From the NCBI RefSeq assembly GCF_003999975.1, contig NZ_RJAC01000016.1, positions 124,001 to 188,000 of the forward strand: a DNA stretch of 64,000 nucleotides, written 5' to 3'. Shown here in pieces: positions 48,579 to 57,979 of this stretch. This DNA is from Actinoplanes solisilvae (GTDB lineage Bacteria; Actinomycetota; Actinomycetes; Mycobacteriales; Micromonosporaceae). The notes under the pieces were generated by a model that worked only from the letters and a program-made list of their open reading frames with translations, had not been told where the DNA came from and ran no database searches. Both the position numbers and the translations under genes were made by a program. The first letter of the stretch is position 1, and each line of letters begins with the position of its first letter.

Positions 48579-50849
48579 TTGCCTCCTTCCGGAACCTACA
48601 GAGTCCAGGTCCGCCCCGAGTTTCCCCTGAAGAGCGCCGCCGAGCTGGCCGACTATCTGGCTGACCTCGGGGTGAGTCATCTCTATACGGCTCCGCTGCT
48701 CGCCGCGACTCCCGGTTCCGAACACGGCTACGACGTCGTGGATCACTCGCAGGTCAATCCCGCGCTGGGTGGGGCTTCCGGGCTGAGCGACTTGTCCGCC
48801 GCGTTGACGGGCGCCGGGCTCGGGCTCGTGGTGGACATCGTCCCCAATCACGCCGGCGTTGCGGTGCCGTCGGCCAACCCCACCTGGTGGGACGTGCTGC
48901 GGCGCGGTCGCGCATCGGATTTCTCTGATTTCTACGACATCGACTGGTCGCGGGGCCGGCTGCTGATCCCGACGCTGGCCGATTCGCCCGACGCCCTCGA
49001 CGATCTTCGGGTCGAGGACGGCGAGCTGCGCTACTTCGACAAGCGGTTCCCCATCGCCGACGGCACGGGCGAGGGCACCGCGCGGGAGGTCCACGACCGG
49101 CAGCACTACGAGCTGGTCAACTGGGTCCGCGGCGACAGCGAGCTCAACTACCGTCGCTTCTTCGCGATCGTCGACCTGGCCGGCCTGCGCGTCGAGGACC
49201 CGCGCGTCTTCGAGGCCACCCACGCCGAGATCCTGCGCTGGTACAACGAGGGCATCGCCTCCGGCATCCGGGTCGACCACCCGGACGGCCTGCGCGACCC
49301 GGGGGAGTACTTCGACCGTCTGCGGGCCGCCGCCCCCGACGCCTGGATCGTGGTCGAGAAGATCCTCGAGCCGGGCGAGGAGATGCCCGACTGGCCGGTC
49401 GCCGGCACCACCGGCTACGACGCGCTCGCCGAGGTGTGCGGCGTCTTCGTCGACCCGAGCACCGAGGCGTTCTTCGACACCCTCCAGCACCATCTGACCG
49501 GCGGCGAGACGTCCTGGCAGGACCTGGTACACGGGTGCAAGCTGCACATCGCCACCACCCAGCTCGCCGCCGAACTGGCCCGCATGGCCCGGCTGGTCCC
49601 CGACGTCGACGCCGCCCCGCGCGCGCTGGCCGAGCTGGCCGCGTGCTTCCCGGTCTACCGCTCCTACCTGCCGTTCGGCTCCCGCCACCTGGCCAAGGCC
49701 CGCTCCGAGGCCGGCCGCCGTCGCCCTCAGCTCGTCCCGGTGCTCGACCAGCTCCTCGGTCGGCTGCGCAACCCCGCCGACGAACTGGCCGTACGGTTCC
49801 AGCAGTTCACCGGCGCCGTGATGGCCAAGGGCGTCGAGGACACGGCGTTCTACCGGTGGACCCGGTTCACGGCCCGCAACGAGGTCGGCAACGACCCGGC
49901 CGAGTTCGCCGTCACCCCCGACAACTTCCACGACGCGGCCGACGAGCGCCGCCGCACCTGGCCCGACTCGATGACGACGCTGTCCACCCACGACACCAAG
50001 CGCAGTGAAGACGTACGGGCCCGGCTGGCCGTGCTGTCCGAGGTGCCGGGCGACTGGACCGAGGTCGTGCGCCGCTGGGCCCGCGTCGACCCGATTCCCG
50101 ACCCGTCCCTCGCGCACCTGATCTGGCAGGCCGCCGTGGGCGCCTGGCCGCTTTCCCGAGAGCGACTTCAGGCGTACGCCCTCAAGGCCGCTCGCGAGGC
50201 CGCCGCCGGGACGACGTGGCAGCACCCCGACGAGCGCTTCGAAGCGGCCGTACGGGCCATGGTCGACAAGATCTACGACGACCCGGCGCTGCACCGTGAG
50301 GTCGCCGACTTCGCCGCGTCGATCACGCCGCCCGGCTGGTCGAACGCGCTCGGGCAGAAGGTCGTGCAGCTCACCATGCCCGGCGTGCCCGACGTCTACC
50401 AGGGCACCGAGCTGTGGGACTTCTCGCTGGTCGACCCGGACAACCGCCGCCCGGTCGACTTCGGCGTCCGCCGCGAACTGCTCGGCCGGCTCGACGACGG
50501 CTGGCTGCCCCCGATCGACGACAGCGGCGCGGCCAAGCTGCTGGTCACCAGCCGGGCCCTGCGCCTGCGCCGCCAACGGCCCGAGCTGTTCACCGGCTAC
50601 CGTCCGGTCTTCGGCGAGGGGCGGTGCGGCGAGCACCTGCTCGGCTTCGACCGCGGCGGCGCCGTCACGATCGCGACCAGGATGCCGGTCGGATTGTCAC
50701 GCCACAGCGGCTGGGGTGACACCACGGTGTCACTCGACGGCCACAGCTGGATGGAAGTGTTCACGAATACCAGCTACGGCGGGAGCCGCCTGGCGGTCGC
50801 CGACCTGCTGCGCACCTATCCCGTCGCCCTCCTGGTGAAAGAGAAATGA
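48579..50849 (+). CDS. treY: Malto-oligosyltrehalose synthase
   Basis: 756 residues, GH13_26. Opening TYRVQVRPEFPLKSAAELADYLADLGVSHLYTAPLLAATPGSEHGYDVVDHSQVNPALGG is diagnostic. Catalytic region GIRVDHPDGLRDPGEYFDRL (Asp), WIVVEKILEPGEEMPDW (Glu) and TLSTHDTKRSEDVRARL (Asp); MPGVPDVYQGTELWD is near the end. It turns the reducing-end maltose unit into trehalose inside the chain. TTG start 1 bp after treX stops, without a clear ribosome site, so translation is probably coupled. Confidence 0.95.
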   Translation: MPPSGTYRVQVRPEFPLKSAAELADYLADLGVSHLYTAPLLAATPGSEHGYDVVDHSQVNPALGGASGLSDLSAALTGAGLGLVVDIVPNHAGVAVPSANPTWWDVLRRGRASDFSDFYDIDWSRGRLLIPTLADSPDALDDLRVEDGELRYFDKRFPIADGTGEGTAREVHDRQHYELVNWVRGDSELNYRRFFAIVDLAGLRVEDPRVFEATHAEILRWYNEGIASGIRVDHPDGLRDPGEYFDRLRAAAPDAWIVVEKILEPGEEMPDWPVAGTTGYDALAEVCGVFVDPSTEAFFDTLQHHLTGGETSWQDLVHGCKLHIATTQLAAELARMARLVPDVDAAPRALAELAACFPVYRSYLPFGSRHLAKARSEAGRRRPQLVPVLDQLLGRLRNPADELAVRFQQFTGAVMAKGVEDTAFYRWTRFTARNEVGNDPAEFAVTPDNFHDAADERRRTWPDSMTTLSTHDTKRSEDVRARLAVLSEVPGDWTEVVRRWARVDPIPDPSLAHLIWQAAVGAWPLSRERLQAYALKAAREAAAGTTWQHPDERFEAAVRAMVDKIYDDPALHREVADFAASITPPGWSNALGQKVVQLTMPGVPDVYQGTELWDFSLVDPDNRRPVDFGVRRELLGRLDDGWLPPIDDSGAAKLLVTSRALRLRRQRPELFTGYRPVFGEGRCGEHLLGFDRGGAVTIATRMPVGLSRHSGWGDTTVSLDGHSWMEVFTNTSYGGSRLAVADLLRTYPVALLVKEK

Positions 50850-52579
50850 CGCTTTTCGAGGTCTGGGCACCGGAGAAGACCGTACGGCTCTCCGTCGCCG
50901 GGGAGGTCCGCGACATGGAACGTGGCGAGGACGGGTGGTGGCGGCTCGACGTGCCGTCGGCCGGTCCTGGCACGGACTACGGGTTCCACCTGCCTGATGT
51001 CGAGGCTGTGCTGCCCGACCCGCGAGCACCGTGGCTGCCCTCCGGCGTCCACGGGCCGAGCCGCGTTTACGACCACTCGGCGTTCGCGTGGACCGACCAG
51101 GCCTGGACCGGGCGTCAGCTGCCGGGCTCGGTGCTGTACGAGATGCACGTCGGCACGTTCACGCCGGCGGGCACCTTCGACGCCGCGATCGAGAAGCTCG
51201 ACCACCTCGTCGAGCTCGGCGTCGACCTGGTCGAGCTGCTGCCGGTCAACTCGTTCAACGGCGAGTACAACTGGGGATACGACGGGGTCGCCTGGTTCGC
51301 GCCGCATGAGGCGTACGGCGGGCCCGACGGGCTCAAACGTTTCGTCGACGCGGCCCACCACCGCGGGCTGGGCGTCATCATCGACGTGGTCTACAACCAC
51401 TTCGGGCCCAGCGGAGCCTATGCCCCGATGTTCGCCCCCTATCTGAGCCAGGCCGGCTCGAACCCGTGGGGCTCGTCGGTCAACCTGGACGGGTGGGGCG
51501 CCGACGAGGTGCGCCGATACATCGTGGACAACGTGTTGATGTGGCTGCGGGACTATCACGCGGACGGGTTGAGGCTCGACGCCGTGCACGCGCTGGCCGA
51601 TCATTCGGCGATCCACGTGCTCGAGCAGATGGCCGTCGAGGTCGAGTCGCTGTCGGTTGCCGTGAACAGACCTTTGTCCCTCATCGCTGAATCCGACCTG
51701 AACGACCCCCGGCTGATCACCCCGCGCGAGGCCGGTGGCTACGGCCTGACCGCCCAGTGGGACGACGACGTGCACCACTCGCTGCACGCCCTGCTGACCG
51801 GCGAGCGTCAGGGGTACTACGGCGACTTCGGCTCCCTTGAGGGCCTGGAGACCGTCCTGAAGGGCGCGTTCCTTCACGCCAACACGTGGTCGAGCTTCCG
51901 GGGGCGCCGGCACGGGCGCCCGGTCGACCGATCCCGTACGCCGGGTTATCGCTTTGTGGCTTTTCTGCAGGACCACGACCAGATCGGCAACCGCGCGATC
52001 GGCGACCGCATCTCGGCGACGCTCTCGCCCGGCCTGCTCAAGGTCGGCGCCACCCTGCTGCTGACCTCACCGTTCACGCCGATGCTGTTCATGGGCGAGG
52101 AATGGGCGGCGAGCAGCCCCTGGCAGTACTTCACCAGCCACCCCGAGCCCGAGCTGGCCACCGCGGTGCAGCAGGGCCGCCGCCGCGAGTTCGCCGCGCA
52201 CGGCTGGGCCGAGGCCGAGGTGCCCGACCCGCAGGACCCGGCGACCTTCCAGCGGTCCAAGCTCGACTGGGAGGAACCGGCCAAACCCGAGCACGCCGAT
52301 ATCCTCGACCTCTACAAGCGGCTGATCGCGCTGCGCCGCAGCCGGCCCGACCTGTCGGATCCCTGGCTCGACAAGGTCGACGTCTGGCACGGCGACCAGC
52401 ACCTGGTGATGCGGCGCGGGCGCACGGCGGTGGCGGTGAACCTGGCGGGCACGCCGCAGACGGTCTCGCTGCGGGCGACGCCGTCGTCGGTGCTGCTGGC
52501 CACGTCGCCCGGCGTCGTGCTCCAGCGCGACCGGGTCGAACTCCCACCGGAGAGTGCGGTTGTGGTCGCGTACCGGTAG
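50846..52579 (+). CDS. treZ: Malto-oligosyltrehalose trehalohydrolase
   Basis: 577 residues, GH13_10. An N-terminal E-set domain (FEVWAPEKTVRLSVAGEVRDMERGEDGWWRLDV) precedes the barrel with SVLYEMHVGTFTPAGTFDAAIEKLDHL, GLRLDAVHALAD (nucleophile Asp), LIAESDLNDPRLI (Glu) and FLQDHDQIGNRAIGDRI (Asp). MLFMGEEWAASSPWQYFTSHPEPEL is typical of the family. It releases free trehalose. Overlaps treY by 4 bp (ATGA), so the three enzymes are made together. Confidence 0.95.
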   Translation: MTLFEVWAPEKTVRLSVAGEVRDMERGEDGWWRLDVPSAGPGTDYGFHLPDVEAVLPDPRAPWLPSGVHGPSRVYDHSAFAWTDQAWTGRQLPGSVLYEMHVGTFTPAGTFDAAIEKLDHLVELGVDLVELLPVNSFNGEYNWGYDGVAWFAPHEAYGGPDGLKRFVDAAHHRGLGVIIDVVYNHFGPSGAYAPMFAPYLSQAGSNPWGSSVNLDGWGADEVRRYIVDNVLMWLRDYHADGLRLDAVHALADHSAIHVLEQMAVEVESLSVAVNRPLSLIAESDLNDPRLITPREAGGYGLTAQWDDDVHHSLHALLTGERQGYYGDFGSLEGLETVLKGAFLHANTWSSFRGRRHGRPVDRSRTPGYRFVAFLQDHDQIGNRAIGDRISATLSPGLLKVGATLLLTSPFTPMLFMGEEWAASSPWQYFTSHPEPELATAVQQGRRREFAAHGWAEAEVPDPQDPATFQRSKLDWEEPAKPEHADILDLYKRLIALRRSRPDLSDPWLDKVDVWHGDQHLVMRRGRTAVAVNLAGTPQTVSLRATPSSVLLATSPGVVLQRDRVELPPESAVVVAYR

Positions 52580-52621
52580 TTGTGCGCCGGCCGTGACATT
52601 CATGCGGCACGATAACCGGCC

Positions 52622-53743
52622 ATGGGGATCGATCGCGGCGGGGTCACCGGCCGATTCACGTGGCCGGTGCGACGGCGGACGCCACCGGGGCCGGAGGGCA
52701 CCGCCGAGGACATCGCGGTGCAAGATCTCGCCGAGCGGGAGGCGGCCGAGCAGCGGCTGCCCCCGCCCGAGCCGGAGCCGTTGATCGAGCCGCCGCGCTT
52801 CAACCTGGCCGCGTTCCGTCTCGCCGGACTCGGCTTCGCCCTGGTCCTGGCGCTAGCCCTGGCCCTGGTGCGCCTGTTCGACGGCGGGCCACCGTCGGTC
52901 GCCGACCTGCGCGAACAGGCGGGTGTGGACACGTGGACCGAGCTCGCCGTCGGCGTCAAGGACGATCAGCCGGGTACGGCGTCCCGCAACTCGAGCGGGC
53001 AGTGGAGCGGTTTCGACATCGACATCGCCTACATGATCGCCGAGGACCTGGGGTTCCGCCGCTCGGAGGTCAAGTTCTACTCGATCGAGAGCGAGGACCG
53101 GCCCCGGATGCAGGCCACGGCTCCCAACGGGGATCGGGTGCCGGTGAAGCTGGTGATCGCCAGCTTCAGCATCACCGAGTCGCGCATCAAGGCCGGAGTG
53201 GGGTTCTCGGCACCCTATCTCTACACGGAACAGTAGGTTCTGACGATGCGCGGCAAGTATCCGCGACTCCCGACGATCGCCGACCTGAGCGGCAAGCGAG
53301 TCTGTTCGATCGCCGCGTCGACGAGTCTCGAAGCGCCGAGCAATGTCCGGACGATCAAGGTCGTGCCTCGCAACAAGATCAGTCAATGTATCGACGACCT
53401 GCGCGCGGGGCGTGTCGACGCGGTCACCACCGACGCTGCGATCCTGGCCGGCTACAAAGCCCGGTTCCGCAACGACTTCGATCACTGGGACGTCGGTCTC
53501 GACCCAATCGAGGCGTACGGGGTGAACGTGGGTGAAAACCCGGCGCTGCAGAAACTGGTCAACCTCACGCTCTATCGCTCCTACGTCGATCCGAAGGACT
53601 CGCGCTGGGAGGAGGCGTACGACAGGAACTTCCAGTCCGAGGTGGAGGCCAACGACAAGGCTCCGATCGCCGTCGCCGAGCAGCCCCGCGTCACCCGGCC
53701 GGATATCCGGGAGCAGCCGTGGGAGGACGTCTTCGGTGAGTGA
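52622..53743 (+). pseudogene. Membrane-anchored family-3 solute-binding protein, broken by an amber codon
   Basis: One reading frame of 373 sense codons with a single in-frame TAG at 53234-53236. N-terminal cytoplasmic segment, membrane helix (AFRLAGLGFALVLALALALVRLF, about residues 60-84), then a periplasmic-binding-protein fold: TWTELAVGVKDDQPG, GFDIDIAYMIAEDLGF, SFSITESRIKAGVGFSAPYLYTEQ (stop) and, after it in the same frame, TIADLSGKRVCSIAAST, CIDDLRAGRVDAVTTDAAILAGY and EAYGVNVGENPALQKLVN. The hinge is hit at the point where homologues usually read TEQTVLT. Both halves remain well conserved, so the mutation is recent, or the codon is read through. ATG 53246 could restart the second half but has no ribosome site. 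Confidence 0.75.
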
Positions 53744-54755
53744 GAACAGCATCTATGTCAAGGGCGGCCCCATCCCGGCCCGGCGCCGGCGGGCGCAGCT
53801 CAACTACCTGCTCACCGTACTGCCGGCCTTTCCGCTCGTGCTGCTCGTCCTGCGGCTGTGGTGGCTGAGCCGCCAGGATATTCCGACGATGTTGCTGCTG
53901 GTCCAGTACATCTCGCCGCTCGGCATGATCAGCGCGTTGTTAATCACGCTGATCTGGAGCGTTCCCGCCGTCGTGCTCGTCCTGCGCCTGCTCGGCAGTG
54001 TGCTGCTGGTGAGCGCACCCGAGGACGCGGGCCGGTCCCTGCTCGCCGTCACCGCACTGCGCATGCCCGACTGGGTGGTGCTGCTCGCCGCCATGCTGGC
54101 CGCGTTCACCTGGCAGCTCCGGTTGCTGCCGCTGCTCGGCATGCTCATCGTCGGCATTCTCGGACTCACGGCGGTCCAAAGATTCCGTACGGAGAAATGG
54201 TTGATGATCTGGATCACGATCGGCGTCCCCGTTCTGGTCGGCGCCCTCGTGCTGATCTTCGTCGGCCCCGGCATCGCGCAGGCCCTGCGGCTCGGCGAGA
54301 CCTCGACGGCCTTGCTGCTGGCCGCGCCGCCGCTGCTGGGCCCGCTGCTGACCGGCCCGGTGCCCGCGCGGGCGGCGAGACTCGTCACGCACTGGCCGGC
54401 GATCGCCGCCGCGCTGGTCGCTCCGGTCGCGATCGGCGTAGTCTTCCTGCGCGCCCCGGTTCTGCCGAACAGCGCCGTCGAGATCGGCGAGAGGGGTCAG
54501 CCCGCCCACGTGTTACGCGGACAGCTGATCGCCGTCGACGACACCTCGACGACATTGCTCGAAGATGGTGGACTGGTGTCGTTCATCCCGAATGATCAGG
54601 TGCGTTCCAAGACACTCTGCCCCGAACCAGTGCGGCCCCCCGACAGTGCCGTCTCGGTGCGAGGCTGGGCGGTGACAGACTCCGCCCTGTCGTGGATCGC
54701 GCCAACACGCCGCGTTACGGAGGTCGATCCACGATGTCTCGGGCGACCGAGCTGA
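53736..54755 (+). CDS. Polytopic membrane protein next to the binding protein
   Basis: 339 residues. About eight membrane helices (LNYLLTVLPAFPLVLLVLRLWWL, MISALLITLIWSVPAVVLVLRLLGSVLLV, WVVLLAAMLAAFTWQLRLLPLLGMLIVGILGL and others) and a C-terminal beta-rich part with HVLRGQLIAVDDTSTTLLEDGGLVSFIPNDQVRSKTLC. It resembles no named family I can recall; the tail looks like an extracytoplasmic or cytoplasmic sensor. GTG at 53736 overlaps the binding-protein gene by 8 bp. Together they may form a receptor unit; it has no ATPase, so it is not a normal ABC permease. Confidence 0.72.
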   Translation: MSENSIYVKGGPIPARRRRAQLNYLLTVLPAFPLVLLVLRLWWLSRQDIPTMLLLVQYISPLGMISALLITLIWSVPAVVLVLRLLGSVLLVSAPEDAGRSLLAVTALRMPDWVVLLAAMLAAFTWQLRLLPLLGMLIVGILGLTAVQRFRTEKWLMIWITIGVPVLVGALVLIFVGPGIAQALRLGETSTALLLAAPPLLGPLLTGPVPARAARLVTHWPAIAAALVAPVAIGVVFLRAPVLPNSAVEIGERGQPAHVLRGQLIAVDDTSTTLLEDGGLVSFIPNDQVRSKTLCPEPVRPPDSAVSVRGWAVTDSALSWIAPTRRVTEVDPRCLGRPS

Positions 54756-54846
54756 TGCCGCGTCCGGCCACCTATAACAGCCTTTTCGGCGAAACGCCGC
54801 CGACCACGTGCAGACACGGTTGCGGTGATCTGGGAAGCTGCACGCC

Positions 54847-55569
54847 ATGACCTTGCACCTGCGGTGGGCCGCCGGCACCGATCAAGGACATGTCCGCAGC
54901 AACAACGAGGACTGTTACTACGCCGGTGACCGCCTCCTCGTCGTCGCCGACGGCATGGGTGGGATGGCCGCCGGTGACCTCGCCAGCCGCATGGCGATCG
55001 AGTCGATGACCCCGCTCGACGTCCCGATCGACAACGACCACCAGATGGACGCCCTGCACCAGGCGCTCGAGGTGGCCAACCAGCGGATCGCGGCGACGGT
55101 CGAGGCCGACAACTCGCTGCAGGGCATGGGCACGACGCTGACGGCCGTGATCTTCTCGGGCACCCGCGCGGCGATGGCGCACGTCGGCGACTCCCGGGCC
55201 TACCTGCTGCGCGACGGCCGGCTCAACCAGCTCACCAAGGACGACACGTACGTCCAGATGCTCGTCGACCAGGGGCTCATCCGGCCCGACGAGGCCGCCG
55301 GGCACCCTCGGCGCTCGGTCGTCACGCGCGTGCTGCAGGGCGAACCGGTCAGCCCGGCGTACGTGATCGTCGAACCCGAGCCGGGCGACCGCTGGCTGCT
55401 GTGCAGCGACGGCCTCACCGGTGTGGTGACGAACGAGACGATCGAGCAGGAGATGCTCGCCGCCGAGGACCCCAAGGCGTGCTGCGAACGGCTGATCGAC
55501 CTCGCGCTGCGCGGCGGCGGCCCCGACAACGTCACCGTCATTGTCGCCGATCTGACAGCCATCGACTGA
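54847..55569 (+). CDS. PP2C-type serine/threonine phosphatase (PstP/Stp-like)
   Basis: 240 residues. All metal motifs are present: TDQGHVRSNNEDCYY (Asp), LLVVADGMGGMAAGDLAS (Asp), MAHVGDSRAYLLRDGRLNQLTKDDTYVQ, WLLCSDGLTGVV and the terminal GGGPDNVTVIVADL (Asp/Asn). It would dephosphorylate targets of serine/threonine kinases. Cytoplasmic, with no membrane helix, so shorter than M. tuberculosis PstP. It lies 91 bp after the membrane protein gene and 88 bp before the GGDEF-EAL gene. Confidence 0.9.
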   Translation: MTLHLRWAAGTDQGHVRSNNEDCYYAGDRLLVVADGMGGMAAGDLASRMAIESMTPLDVPIDNDHQMDALHQALEVANQRIAATVEADNSLQGMGTTLTAVIFSGTRAAMAHVGDSRAYLLRDGRLNQLTKDDTYVQMLVDQGLIRPDEAAGHPRRSVVTRVLQGEPVSPAYVIVEPEPGDRWLLCSDGLTGVVTNETIEQEMLAAEDPKACCERLIDLALRGGGPDNVTVIVADLTAID

Positions 55570-55657
55570 GCACCGCTCGACCCTCTTGCGCCTGACCAGG
55601 GCTGCGGTACGTTACCGGGGTCGCGGATCAGGGGGCCCGCGGCTCGACTGGGTGGTG

Positions 55658-57979
55658 ATGATGACGGCGCGACTGCTGGTCACGCTGACGATCGTCCTCG
55701 GAGTGGTCGTGCTCGGTGAGTTCGTCGAGCCGCAGGGGTGGCGCATCTACACCGACGCCGCGCAACTGATCGCGGGGGCGGTCGCGGCGACGATCTGCGT
55801 CCTGACGGCGCGCGGCCGCACCGGGCTGCACCGGCGGTGGCGCCTGCTCGTCGGCGCCGGGCTCACCGGCTGGGCGCTGAGCCGGCTCTGGTGGCTCCTG
55901 CAGGACGTCGTGCTTCCCGAGCGGCCGGTCACGATGGTGTCCGACATCGGGTTCTTCGTGCTGCCCGCGTGCCTGCTGATTGCGCTGCTCCACACGCCGT
56001 ACACGCGCCCGCGCTCGGTGCCGACCTCGGCCCGTCGCGACCAGATCGCCCTGATCATCGACAGTGTGCTGATCGCCGGCTCGATGCTGGCCCTGGCCTG
56101 GTCGGCGATCCCGGCCGACTGGTTCCACTGGGCCGGGCAGCCCACCGCGCTGATCGCGGCCGCGGGCGTCTACGCCGTGGCCGACCTGGTGCTGGCCACG
56201 ATGGTCGTGCTCCTGCTGCTCACCCGGCCCGGCTCGCCCGCGGCCCGCAAGCCGCTCACGCTCGGCGGGCTGGCCTTCGTCGCGTTCGGCGTCACCGACA
56301 CGCTGCGCCTGTTCCACCTGGCCGACGGGCCGCTCCCGCCGTGGCAGTCCGCCGGTCACCTGCTCGGCCCCGCGCTGCTGGCCGTGGCCGCCCTGTCCTC
56401 CCCGCCGGTGTCGGCGCAGTCGAACGTCGACACCGGCGAACGCGAGTGGCTGCACCTGCTGCTGCCCTACGTTCCGGTGACCGCGACCGGCGTGATGATC
56501 GCCATCAACAGTGGGACGGGCAAGCCGCTTTCGCCGTTCGAGGCCTACCTCGGCTGGCTCGCCCTGGGCCTGGTCGTGGCCCGCCAGATGTTCACCATCG
56601 TCGACAACACGGTTCTGCTCGACCGTGTCTCGGAGGGCCAGCGCCGGCTGCACCACCAGGCCTACCACGACCCGCTGACCGGTCTGGCCAACCGGGCCCT
56701 GTTCCGCGAACGCCTCACCACCGGGCTGGGCGGCCGGCCCATCGCGGTGCTCTTCGCGGATCTCGACGACTTCAAGCTCATCAACGACAGCTTCGGCCAC
56801 GCCATGGGCGACCGGGTGCTGCGCGCCATCGCCGAACGGCTGCAACGCTGCGTCGCCGCCGACGACCTGGTGGCCCGCCTCGGCGGGGACGAGTTCGCGG
56901 TGCTGATCGACCGCACCCCGGCCGACGCGGAACCCACCGGCCACCGCATTCTGGCCGCCCTGCGCGAACCGTTCGTGATCGACGGCTACACCGTCGGCGT
57001 CGGCGCGAGCATCGGCCTGGTGGTCTCCGACCCCGCCCAGGAGCTGACCGCGGACGCGCTGCTGCGCCGAGCCGACGCCGCCATGTACTCCAGCAAGCGC
57101 CGCGGCAAGGGCGCGCTGGCCCGCTACGCCGGCTCGAACGACGGCGGCCCGCACGCCGACCTGCCCCACCTGCTGGCCGAGGCGCTGGCGTCGGGCCATC
57201 CCGCCGGGGCCGGCTTCGAGGTCTTCTACCAGCCCATCGTCCGGTTCCTCGACGGCGCGACGGTTGCGGTCGAGGCGCTGGCCCGCTGGACCTCCCCGGT
57301 CGCCGGCCAGGTGCACCCCGACGTGTTCGTCTCGGTCGCCGAACGCACCGGCCTGGTCGCCGCCATCGACGACTTCGTCCTGAACCAGGCGTGCGCCGAC
57401 GCCGCGACCCTGGCCGTCATCTACGGCCGCCCGATCGACGTGCACGTCAACGTCTCGGCCGCCCGCCTCGGCCAGCACGGACTCGAGGAATCGGTCGTCG
57501 GCGCCCTGGCCAGCACCGGCATGCCCGCCACCCGCCTGGTCCTCGAGATCACCGAGACCCGCCGCATTCAGGACCTGCCCTCAGCCGCCGCGGTCGTCGA
57601 CCGCCTGCGCGCCCACGGCGTGCGCATCGCCCTGGACGACTTCGGCAGCGGCTTCAACGCCCTCGCCCAGCTCCACTCCCTCCCGGTCGACATCGTCAAA
57701 CTCGACTCGACCCTCACCGACGTCGACATCGCCCCCGACCGCGCGGGCGCCCTGTGCCGCTCGGTGCTCACCATCTGCGCCGACCTCAACATCGCCGTGG
57801 TCGCCGAGGGTATCGAGACCCCCTCGCGTGCCCTGGCGCTGACCGAGCTCGGCTGCGTGCTCGGCCAGGGCTACCTCTTCGGCCAGCCCGGACCCCTGCA
57901 CCGCCTGCAGCGCCCGGCCGTGCCGGCCGTCCCGGCCCAGCACACCCCGCCCTCGTCAGCCGCCCACCTGACCACCTGA
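55658..57979 (+). CDS. Membrane-bound GGDEF-EAL c-di-GMP protein
   Basis: 773 residues from the ATG chosen. About seven or eight membrane helices in the first 330 residues form a sensory domain. The GGDEF domain follows with DLDDFKLINDSFGHAMGDRVL and RLGGDEFAVLIDR; the inhibitory RxxD site before GGDEF is absent (AADD). The EAL domain has AVEALARW, LEITETRR, ALDDFGSGFNALAQL, VDIVKLDS, VVAEGIETPSRA and GQGYLFG, so both halves look active. c-di-GMP controls development and motility in actinomycetes. The start is uncertain: two GTG and two ATG codons are consecutive, while TACGTT at 55609-55614 may be the -10 element. The end overlaps the convergent gene by 24 bp. Confidence 0.87.
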   Translation: MMTARLLVTLTIVLGVVVLGEFVEPQGWRIYTDAAQLIAGAVAATICVLTARGRTGLHRRWRLLVGAGLTGWALSRLWWLLQDVVLPERPVTMVSDIGFFVLPACLLIALLHTPYTRPRSVPTSARRDQIALIIDSVLIAGSMLALAWSAIPADWFHWAGQPTALIAAAGVYAVADLVLATMVVLLLLTRPGSPAARKPLTLGGLAFVAFGVTDTLRLFHLADGPLPPWQSAGHLLGPALLAVAALSSPPVSAQSNVDTGEREWLHLLLPYVPVTATGVMIAINSGTGKPLSPFEAYLGWLALGLVVARQMFTIVDNTVLLDRVSEGQRRLHHQAYHDPLTGLANRALFRERLTTGLGGRPIAVLFADLDDFKLINDSFGHAMGDRVLRAIAERLQRCVAADDLVARLGGDEFAVLIDRTPADAEPTGHRILAALREPFVIDGYTVGVGASIGLVVSDPAQELTADALLRRADAAMYSSKRRGKGALARYAGSNDGGPHADLPHLLAEALASGHPAGAGFEVFYQPIVRFLDGATVAVEALARWTSPVAGQVHPDVFVSVAERTGLVAAIDDFVLNQACADAATLAVIYGRPIDVHVNVSAARLGQHGLEESVVGALASTGMPATRLVLEITETRRIQDLPSAAAVVDRLRAHGVRIALDDFGSGFNALAQLHSLPVDIVKLDSTLTDVDIAPDRAGALCRSVLTICADLNIAVVAEGIETPSRALALTELGCVLGQGYLFGQPGPLHRLQRPAVPAVPAQHTPPSSAAHLTT

